A stretch of 8,457 nucleotides of DNA, taken from contig DIZV01000032.1 in NCBI GenBank assembly GCA_002427995.1, positions 12,399-20,855 of the forward strand, given 5' to 3'. Of this stretch, positions 1 to 5,761 are shown in pieces. Origin of the DNA: Chloroflexi bacterium UBA6019 (GTDB lineage: Bacteria; Chloroflexota; Dormibacteria; Dormibacterales; Dormibacteraceae). The notes below the pieces were generated by a model. The model did no database searches and was not told the origin of the DNA. It worked only from the letters and a program-made list of their open reading frames with translations. Both the position numbers and the translations under genes were made by a program. The number at the start of each line of letters is the position of its first letter. Position 1 is the stretch's first letter.

Positions 1-1917
1 CTCGGAGCGGTCCTCTGCCTGCTGGCGACGATCGGCCTGGCCGGCGTCGACACCAAGCTCCGGAGGGACAGCCGGTCACTCCCGGTCGCCGCCCTGGCGG
101 CGGCCGCGGCATTGCTCTGGACGATCCACTTCGCGACCTTCCCCGGCGACCTGCCGGGCCTGGAGAGCGATTTCACGAATGAGCTGACCTCCTGGATATA
201 CCTGCTCTTGAACCTGGCCGTCCCCTTCATGGTGGCGATCGCCCTGGTCCAACCGTCCCGCGCCGTCGGGCGGCCGATCCGCGCGCTGCTGCTCTCGGTC
301 GGTGCGGGCCTGCTGGCGGGTGGCGCCATCTTCGGCCTGGCGCTGGCCTTCACCCTGGTCCCCGTTCGAACCGTCACCGCGGCGGGGTCGTTCGGGTGGA
401 CCGCGTCCGCCGTCGGCATCCTCGGACTGGTGCCGGCGCTGGCCGCCATCGGCCTCTTCCTGGGCGGCCGCCGGGGTGACCCGCGGATCGCATCGGGTGT
501 TTTTTCGGCACTTGTCTTCTGCGTGCTGGCCTCGGTCGCCCTCGTCTTCATCCAGCCGCGATACACCCCCGCCTGGTACTCGGTGCACGTCCTCTCCTTC
601 CTTCCCTTCCTGGCGCTCCTGGCCGGGCAGCTGGGCCTCTACGCCGATTCGGTTCGGGCCGAGCAGGAGGCCCGGCGCGAGGCGAGCACGGTGGCCGAGC
701 AGCTCCGCACCGGCTTCGAGCTGTCGGTCCAGCTCGCCAACCAGGTCGACGTCGACACGCTCATCCAGCAGCTCGTCGACGGAGCGACGAGGGCGACCCG
801 GGCAGAGCGCGGAACCCTGCTGAGCGTCGAACCGGCTGGGGTCGTCATCGAAGGCAGCGTCGACTTCAACGGCCTCGCGGCCCCGATTGGGAGCCACATC
901 GCGGCGAGCACCCCCGTCTCCCTCGAAGAGACGATCGCGAGCCTGATCAGGCAGCCGCGTCCGGTTATCAGCCGCGGCTACCGCCTGGAGGGATTGCCGG
1001 AGGAATTCGTCGCCCCCATGCGCGAGATCCGTCACACGATTTCGCTCCCGCTCGTCCTGCACGGGAAGGTGACAGCGCTGCTGATCCTCGGACGGCGCCG
1101 CGACGAGCCCTTCGAGGACCGCGATGCCGAGGCCCTGAGCTCTTTTGCGCTGCTGGCGGCTCTGCTCCTGCGCAACGTCCGGCTGCTCGATGACGCCAAG
1201 GAGCTGGGTCTCACCAAGAGTCGCTTCCTGAACATGGCCGCGCACGAGCTGCGGACGCCGCTCTCGGTCATTCGCGGCTATCTCGACATGCTCCAGTCCG
1301 GGAACCTGGGCCAGCTCCCCGCTTCCCAGGCGGCCGCGGTCGGGATCGTGGCGGAGAAGTCGACGGAGCTGAGCGAGCACGTCGAGCGCATGCTTGAGGC
1401 CGCTCGGCTGGAGGCCGGCACCCGGCGCGCGCCGGAGCGGTTGGTCGACCTCGCCGAGCTCGCCGCCGAGGCCGTCAAGCGCGCCGAGCCCCGCGCTCGA
1501 CTTGCGGGCGGGGAGGTCATCCTCCGACGCCCGCCGCAATCGGTGCCGGTCGAAGCGGCGCCCGACGACCTCCGCCTGATCATCGACAACCTCATCAACA
1601 ACGCGCTCACCTACAGCCCCGCTCCGGCGCGGGTGGAGCTGACGCTGACCGACGGCTCAACGCCGGAGCTGCGGGTCGCCGACAACGGCGTGGGCCTGCC
1701 GGAGGGCGAGCTGGAGCGGGTGTTCGAACAGTTCCATCGGATCGACAATCCGGACTTCGGCTATCCACCCGGCACCGGGCTCGGCCTCTACATCAGCCGC
1801 CGCTCAGCCGAGCGCAACGGCGGCTCCCTGGTCGTCGAGCGATCCGTCCCCGGCGAGGGGACGGTCTTCCTGCTCCGGCTGGAAGCCGGTCAGAGCCGAG
1901 CCAGCTCCTCCATGTAG
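1..1917 (+). CDS. Membrane-bound GAF sensor histidine kinase, 5' end outside window
   Basis: The frame is open from the first base, so the gene starts upstream; 638 codons are visible. A TTG at 112 is an artificial start inside a hydrophobic segment. Codons 1-215 form six or seven hydrophobic helices (about 1-16, 28-46, 65-83, 94-121, 130-155, 166-184, 196-214), resembling MASE-type membrane sensor modules, although I cannot name the exact family. A short charged, probably coiled linker (215-240) leads to a GAF-like domain (about 240-392). The HisKA domain follows, with the H-box MAAHELRTPL and phospho-acceptor His at codon 415 (bases 1243-1245). The HATPase_c domain has an N-box DNLINNALTYSP (1585-1620), G1 DNGVGLP (from 1681), F-box FEQFHR and G2 GTGLGL (1771-1788). 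All catalytic boxes look intact. Family knowledge says it autophosphorylates and passes phosphate to a response regulator; none is in the window, so its partner is upstream or elsewhere. The signal is unknown. The 3' end overlaps the convergent peptidase gene by 28 bases. Confidence 0.95.
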   Translation, partial: LGAVLCLLATIGLAGVDTKLRRDSRSLPVAALAAAAALLWTIHFATFPGDLPGLESDFTNELTSWIYLLLNLAVPFMVAIALVQPSRAVGRPIRALLLSVGAGLLAGGAIFGLALAFTLVPVRTVTAAGSFGWTASAVGILGLVPALAAIGLFLGGRRGDPRIASGVFSALVFCVLASVALVFIQPRYTPAWYSVHVLSFLPFLALLAGQLGLYADSVRAEQEARREASTVAEQLRTGFELSVQLANQVDVDTLIQQLVDGATRATRAERGTLLSVEPAGVVIEGSVDFNGLAAPIGSHIAASTPVSLEETIASLIRQPRPVISRGYRLEGLPEEFVAPMREIRHTISLPLVLHGKVTALLILGRRRDEPFEDRDAEALSSFALLAALLLRNVRLLDDAKELGLTKSRFLNMAAHELRTPLSVIRGYLDMLQSGNLGQLPASQAAAVGIVAEKSTELSEHVERMLEAARLEAGTRRAPERLVDLAELAAEAVKRAEPRARLAGGEVILRRPPQSVPVEAAPDDLRLIIDNLINNALTYSPAPARVELTLTDGSTPELRVADNGVGLPEGELERVFEQFHRIDNPDFGYPPGTGLGLYISRRSAERNGGSLVVERSVPGEGTVFLLRLEAGQSRASSSM

Positions 1918-3260
1918 CGGAGCATGAAATCGACCCCGCGGTGGAAGTACTCGAGGTCCATGTGCTCGTTCGGGCTGTGCGCGCCGGCCCCCGGCTGATT
2001 GAAGCCGGTGATCACCATTGGGGCGCCGATCGCCCGCTGGAAGTTGACCGAGACCGGGATCGAGCCGCCGCTGCGGAGGTAGCTGACCGGTTTGCCCCAG
2101 ACCGCCTCGAAGGCGGCAGCGGCGGCCCGCGCACCGGCGTGGTCGGTCCCGCAGAGGACGGGCGGCGCCGGCTGGCCGACCTGGCGCACGGTCACCCGGG
2201 TGCCCGGCGTCGCCAGCGAGCGGCAATGGGCGGCGAAGCTCGCGAAGATCGCTCCCGGCTCCTGGTCGGGCACCAGCCGCATCGAGATCTTGGCCGTCGC
2301 CGTCGCCGGGATCACGGTCTTGGTGCCCTCGTCGGTGAAGCCTCCCCGGATACCGTGGACATCAAGGGTCGGCCGCGCCCAGAGGCGCTCCAGCAACGGG
2401 TAGTCGAGCTCGCCCTCCAGCGCCGGTGAGCCGACCTCTTCGAGCAGCGACCGCTCGGTGATGCCGAGTCGCTGCCAGGAGGCGAGCTCCTCCGGGCTCG
2501 GCTTGCGGACCGAGTCGTAGAAGCCGGGCAGGGTGACCCTCCCGTCCCGGCCCTTGAGCCCGGCGATCACGTGGCCCAGGGTGTTGAAGGGGTTGGGAGC
2601 CACGCCCCCGAAGCCGCCCGAGTGGAGGTCGACCACCGGACCGCTGATCTCAACCTCGGTGTAGACGATGCCGCGCAGGCCGGTGATCAGGTCCGGCTGG
2701 CCCTCGGTCGCGAAGCTGCCGTCGTCGATCAGCAGGAAGTCGGTCTTGAGGCTGCCTCCCTCCCGCTCCAGGAAGGCCGGCAGCACCTTGCTGTCCCCCT
2801 CCTCCTCGCCCTCGACCAGGAAGCGCAGGTTGATCGCCGGGCCGCCGGCGGCCATCGCGTACTCGGCCGCCTTGAGGCAGGCGAAGTGGTTGCCCTTGCT
2901 GTCGGCGGCGCCCCGGGCATACACCCGCCCTTCTCGGACGGTCGGCTCGAAGGGGGGTGAGACCCACTGCTCGATCGGGTCGGGTGGCTGCACGTCGTAG
3001 TGACCGTAGATCGTCAGGACGGGCTTCCCGGGCGCCCCCATCCACTCCGCTCGGACGGTGGGGTGGCCGTCGCCCTCGATCAGGGACGCCTCGAACCCAA
3101 TCCGGCGGAAGTGGCCGAGCAGGTTCTCGGCGGCGCGACGGCAGTCGCCGGCATGGCGGCTGAGGGCGCTGACGCTGGGGATCCGCAGGTGGTCGAAGTA
3201 GTCGGCCTCGGCCTGCGCGCGGGACTCACGGGCGATGTCGAGAGCTCGGTCCAGGTTCAT
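1890..3260 (-). CDS. M20-family metallodipeptidase (CNDP/PepV-like)
   Basis: A 456-residue protein, normal length for M20 dipeptidases of the carnosine-dipeptidase (CNDP2-like) branch. The di-metal set is visible by comparison with that family: His87 in GHYDVQ, bridging Asp120 in ARGAADSKG, the catalytic base/metal pair Glu153-Glu154 in EGEEEGD, Asp179 or Asp180 in LLIDDGS, and His428 in GAHSPNE. The inserted dimerisation/lid domain (about 195-360) carries DLHSGGFGG, whose His213 matches the histidine that completes the neighbouring subunit's active site in CNDP2-like enzymes, and KTVIPA. GGSIPV near 398 is the usual substrate-carboxylate loop. No signal peptide is seen, so it is probably cytosolic, hydrolysing dipeptides or related N-acyl amino acids. 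The start is ATG at 3260-3258, with no Shine-Dalgarno in the preceding bases. It is transcribed away from the DUF503 operon, and its 3' end overlaps the histidine kinase gene. Exact substrate cannot be read from sequence. Confidence 0.96.
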   Translation of the reverse strand: MNLDRALDIARESRAQAEADYFDHLRIPSVSALSRHAGDCRRAAENLLGHFRRIGFEASLIEGDGHPTVRAEWMGAPGKPVLTIYGHYDVQPPDPIEQWVSPPFEPTVREGRVYARGAADSKGNHFACLKAAEYAMAAGGPAINLRFLVEGEEEGDSKVLPAFLEREGGSLKTDFLLIDDGSFATEGQPDLITGLRGIVYTEVEISGPVVDLHSGGFGGVAPNPFNTLGHVIAGLKGRDGRVTLPGFYDSVRKPSPEELASWQRLGITERSLLEEVGSPALEGELDYPLLERLWARPTLDVHGIRGGFTDEGTKTVIPATATAKISMRLVPDQEPGAIFASFAAHCRSLATPGTRVTVRQVGQPAPPVLCGTDHAGARAAAAAFEAVWGKPVSYLRSGGSIPVSVNFQRAIGAPMVITGFNQPGAGAHSPNEHMDLEYFHRGVDFMLRYMEELARL

Positions 3261-3267
3261 TGCCAGT

Positions 3268-3273
3268 TAGGTT
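3268..3273 (+). promoter_or_regulatory. Candidate -10 element (TAGGTT) for the DUF503 operon
   Basis: TAGGTT fits the TANNNT -10 pattern and ends six bases before the GTG start at 3280, the spacing expected if transcription begins at the first base of the start codon (a leaderless mRNA). There is no Shine-Dalgarno upstream of this GTG, which agrees. No convincing -35 hexamer is seen around 3245-3250. The local A+T enrichment in an otherwise G+C-rich window supports a promoter. Inference from pattern only. Confidence 0.45.
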
Positions 3274-3274
3274 A
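3269..3274 (-). promoter_or_regulatory. Candidate -10 element (TAACCT) for the M20 peptidase gene
   Basis: Read on the minus strand, TAACCT also fits TANNNT. It ends eight bases before the ATG at 3260, so the transcript would be leaderless or carry a leader of only one or two bases. It overlaps the plus-strand TAGGTT by five base pairs in opposite orientation (shared core TAGGTTA/TAACCTA), making a symmetric divergent promoter candidate. No -35 element is recognisable. Inference from pattern only. Confidence 0.4.
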
Positions 3275-3279
3275 GTTGG

Positions 3280-3573
3280 GTGAACGTCGGCGTACTCCGG
3301 GTGATCCTCCACCTGCCTAAGAGCGGTTCCCTGAAGACCAAGCGGCAGACCATTGCCGGCCTCCTCAAGAGGGTGCGGAATGAGTTTGCAGTGGCGGCGG
3401 CCGAGGTCGGCGACGGTGACCGCTGGCAGATCGCCGAGCTCGGGATCGCCTGTGTCAGCAACGACGCGCGGCACGCCGACGAGGTGCTCGCCCGGGTCGT
3501 CACCTTCATCGAGGCGAGGGCAGGCGAAGCAGTGGTTGCTAAGGTCAGCACCGAGGTGCTCCGGCTCAAGTGA
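3280..3573 (+). CDS. DUF503 family protein
   Basis: A complete 97-residue member of DUF503 (YlxP-like), the usual length for this family. The diagnostic N-terminus VGVLRVILHLP followed by SLKTKRQ, and the central WQIAELGIACVSND and HADEVL segments, are all present. DUF503 proteins are small alpha/beta proteins whose molecular role is not settled; in many bacteria the gene sits near translation and ribosome-maturation genes such as rbfA and infB, which are absent here. The GTG start at 3280 places the conserved VGVLRV at the expected position directly after the initiator. It appears to be the first gene of a five-gene plus-strand operon. Its stop overlaps the next start in the 4-base arrangement GTGA (3570-3573), implying translational coupling with the acyl-CoA synthetase. 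Confidence 0.93.
   Translation: MNVGVLRVILHLPKSGSLKTKRQTIAGLLKRVRNEFAVAAAEVGDGDRWQIAELGIACVSNDARHADEVLARVVTFIEARAGEAVVAKVSTEVLRLK
3553..3558 (+). promoter_or_regulatory. Possible ribosome binding site for the acyl-CoA synthetase
   Basis: GAGGTG lies 11 bases before the GTG at 3570, inside the end of the DUF503 gene. It is one of the few Shine-Dalgarno-like sequences in the window and supports this start, although the spacing is long and coupling through the 4-base stop/start overlap may matter more. Confidence 0.35.
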
Positions 3574-4982
3574 ACGAGCAGATCGAGGAGAAGCGGCGCC
3601 AACTTCGTGAGGGGAACCTGCCGGAGGCCCTGCTCACCCCGGCGACGGGTACCGTGGCGGGGCTCGACCGGTTGGCGCTGCGGGAGCGGACGGCGGCCGT
3701 GGCCGGCGGCCTGGCCCAGCTCGGCATTCGCCCCGGCGACCGAATCGGCCTCTATGCGGCCAACTCGACCGGCTGGATCCTCGCCTACCTCGGCGCGCTC
3801 CGGGCGGGCGCGGTGCTGGTGCCCTTCAACCCGGCGTACCGGGAGGCTGAGGTCGAGCACATCCTGGACGACTCGGACCCGGTCCTGGTCATCGCCGACG
3901 GTGAGCGGCTGGCGGCGGTAAAAGGTCGCCGGCCGATCGTTCGGCTGGAGGAGCTGCCGCTGGACGAGCCCCCTCCCCCGCCGCCCCTGGAGCCCGCCAG
4001 CCCGGCGCTGATCATCTATACCTCGGGCACCACGGGCCGCCCCAAGGGCGCTCTGCTCGACCACGGCAACCTTCTCGCCCAGGCCCGCGGCGCAATCGAG
4101 GCCTGGCGCTGGACCGCAGCCGACCGCCTGGTCCACGCCCTTCCGCTCTTTCATCTTCACGGTCTTGCAATGGGGCTCAACGGTAGTCTCCTGGCGGGGG
4201 CCGACCTGACCCTCGTCGGCTTCGACCCGGCGGGGGTGGTGGCGGAGCTCGGCTCCGGGGCGACGATGTTCTTCGGCGTCCCGTCGATGTACCAGCGGCT
4301 CTGCGAGCACCTGGAACAGCACCCCGCCGACCTCTCCCGCGTGCGCCTCTTCGTCTGCGGCTCCGCGCCGCTGCCACCCGAGCTCTTCCGGCGCTGCGAA
4401 CGCCTGCTCGGCCAGCCCCCGCTGGAGCGCTATGGGATCACCGAGGGAGGAATCGTCGTCTCCAACCCCTACGACGGACCGCGTCGCCCAGGCCGCGTCG
4501 GCCATCCCTTCTCCGGCGTCGAGGTGCGGCTTGGCGATGGAGATGAGATCCAGCTCAAAGGCGGCCAGGTTTTCGGCGGCTACTGGAGGGATCGCCCGGC
4601 CACTGAGGAGGCCTTCGTTGACGGCTGGTTCCGGACCGGCGACGTCGGTGAGCTCGGGGAGGACGGCTCGCTGGCGGTCCGGGGCCGGACCAAGGAGCTG
4701 ATCATCTCGGGCGGATTCAACGTCTACCCTCGTGAGGTGGAGCTGGTATTGGAGTCCCACCCGGGTGTCTCCGAGGTGGCCGTGGTCGGGCTGCCGAGCG
4801 AGCGCTGGGGAGAGGAGGTCACGGCCTTCGTCGTGCCCGCGGAGCCGCGCCCGGCCCCGGAGGAGCTGATCGCCTACGCCCAGGAGCGGCTGGCGAAGTT
4901 CAAGTGCCCGCACGAGGTGCGCTTCGTCGCCGAGCTGCCTCGCAATGCGATGGGCAAGGTGCAGCGATCGCTACTCAAATAG
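3570..4982 (+). CDS. AMP-binding acyl-CoA synthetase, malonyl-CoA synthetase (MatB)-like
   Basis: A 470-residue ANL-superfamily adenylating enzyme, shorter than typical acyl-CoA synthetases (500-560) because the N-terminal region is compact. Motifs in order: A3/P-loop YTSGTTGRPKG (150-160), A4 PLFHLHG (192-198), A5 ERYGITE (286-292), A7 DGWFRTGD (351-358), A8 RGRTKELI with hinge and GGFNVYP (371-387), and A10 PRNAMGK with the adenylation lysine at 463. All catalytic elements are intact. It would activate a carboxylic acid with ATP and transfer it to CoA. The stretch RLFVCGSAPL, the run ERYGITE...SNP.DG, and RRPG.VG.P..GVEVR match what I recall of MatB/ACSF3-type malonyl-CoA synthetases better than long-chain enzymes, but YGITE replaces the usual YGMTE and the substrate is not proven. 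A run of six prolines (134-139) precedes the P-loop. The GTG start overlaps the DUF503 stop. The crotonase gene follows directly, suggesting they share an acyl-CoA pathway. Confidence 0.94.
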   Translation: MNEQIEEKRRQLREGNLPEALLTPATGTVAGLDRLALRERTAAVAGGLAQLGIRPGDRIGLYAANSTGWILAYLGALRAGAVLVPFNPAYREAEVEHILDDSDPVLVIADGERLAAVKGRRPIVRLEELPLDEPPPPPPLEPASPALIIYTSGTTGRPKGALLDHGNLLAQARGAIEAWRWTAADRLVHALPLFHLHGLAMGLNGSLLAGADLTLVGFDPAGVVAELGSGATMFFGVPSMYQRLCEHLEQHPADLSRVRLFVCGSAPLPPELFRRCERLLGQPPLERYGITEGGIVVSNPYDGPRRPGRVGHPFSGVEVRLGDGDEIQLKGGQVFGGYWRDRPATEEAFVDGWFRTGDVGELGEDGSLAVRGRTKELIISGGFNVYPREVELVLESHPGVSEVAVVGLPSERWGEEVTAFVVPAEPRPAPEELIAYAQERLAKFKCPHEVRFVAELPRNAMGKVQRSLLK

Positions 4983-5761
4983 AGGAGCTGTTAGAGGAGC
5001 GCCGGGGTAACGTCCTCTGGCTCACTTTCAACCGGCCCGAGTCGCGCAACTCGATGACGTTCGCCATGTACGACCGCCTGGGCGAGATCGCGCGGGAGGC
5101 GAACGCCGACGACTCCCTCCGCTGCCTGGTCCTGACCGGCGCCGGCGACAAGGCGTTCGTGGCGGGCACCGACATCGGCCAGTTCCGCGAGTTCCGGACC
5201 GAGGCCGATGCGACCGCCTATGAGGAGCGGATGGAACGCGAGATCGGCGCGCTGACGGAGGTCCGGATCCCCGTCATCGCCGCCGTCCGGGGCGCCTGCA
5301 CCGGCGGCGGGCTCGCGATCGCCGCGGCCTGCGACATCCGGATCGGCTCCCCCAGCGCCCGGTTCGGGATCCCCATCGCGCGCACCCTCGGCAACTGCCT
5401 CTCGATCGCGTCGCTCAACCTGCTGATCGACCTGCTCGGCCCCGCCCGGACCAAAGAGCTGCTCTTCACCGCGCGGCTGATCGAGGCGGCCGAAGCGCGC
5501 GAGATCGGCCTCGTCAACGAGGTCGTCGACTCCGAGGAGTCCCTCCTCCCGCGGGTGGAGGCGCTGGCCGAGCAGATCGCCGCCAATGCGCCACTGACGA
5601 TCCGCGCTGTCAAGGAAGGGGTGCGCCGGATCCTCGGCCAGCGCCACCTCGATGGTGCCCTCGGCCGCGACCTGATCGTCGCCTGCTACCTGAGCGATGA
5701 CTTCCGGGAGGGCATGGCGGCCTTCCTGGAGAAGCGAAAGCCGGATTGGCAGGGACGATAG
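4904..5761 (+). CDS. Crotonase-fold (enoyl-CoA hydratase/isomerase family) protein lacking both catalytic Glu
   Basis: Up to 285 residues; crotonase fold from about residue 35 to the end. Typical family marks are NRPESRNSMT, the first oxyanion-hole segment AGTDI (87-91), and the second, TGGGLAIAAACDIRIGS (133-149), followed by ARFGIPIARTLGNCLS and EAREIGLVNEVV. Aligned on GGG and CDI, the first hydratase glutamate is Ala138; aligned on the FG.P motif, the second is Ile158. Normal hydration chemistry is therefore unlikely, while the acyl-CoA site and oxyanion hole look preserved; isomerase, lyase, decarboxylase or thioesterase activity are alternatives. The start is uncertain. The only canonical start before the first strand is GTG at 4904, overlapping the synthetase by 79 bases and giving a 25-residue Arg/Ala-rich head that reads like out-of-frame synthetase sequence. 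Family-like length would put the start at ATA 4979, overlapping the synthetase TAG stop. The ATG at 5054 would remove the first strand. Confidence 0.92.
   Translation: MPARGALRRRAASQCDGQGAAIATQIEELLEERRGNVLWLTFNRPESRNSMTFAMYDRLGEIAREANADDSLRCLVLTGAGDKAFVAGTDIGQFREFRTEADATAYEERMEREIGALTEVRIPVIAAVRGACTGGGLAIAAACDIRIGSPSARFGIPIARTLGNCLSIASLNLLIDLLGPARTKELLFTARLIEAAEAREIGLVNEVVDSEESLLPRVEALAEQIAANAPLTIRAVKEGVRRILGQRHLDGALGRDLIVACYLSDDFREGMAAFLEKRKPDWQGR

Noticed and set aside
76..1539. 487-codon open frame antisense to the histidine kinase
   Set aside because: Low-complexity Arg/Asp/Gln/Gly-rich translation with no domain; a codon-bias shadow of a high-GC gene whose HK motifs are intact.
1904..1923. 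Inverted repeat GCTCC...GGAGC at the convergent gene ends, possible bidirectional terminator
   Set aside because: Only a 5-bp stem with a 10-base loop and no T-tract on either side; too weak to call.
3267..4913. 548-codon open frame antisense to the DUF503 and synthetase genes
   Set aside because: Covers two well-supported genes on the other strand and shows no recognisable motif; typical high-GC mirror frame.
4988..4990. CTG after GAGGAG as an alternative crotonase start
   Set aside because: The purine-rich sequence abuts the codon with no spacing, so it could not work as a Shine-Dalgarno for it.
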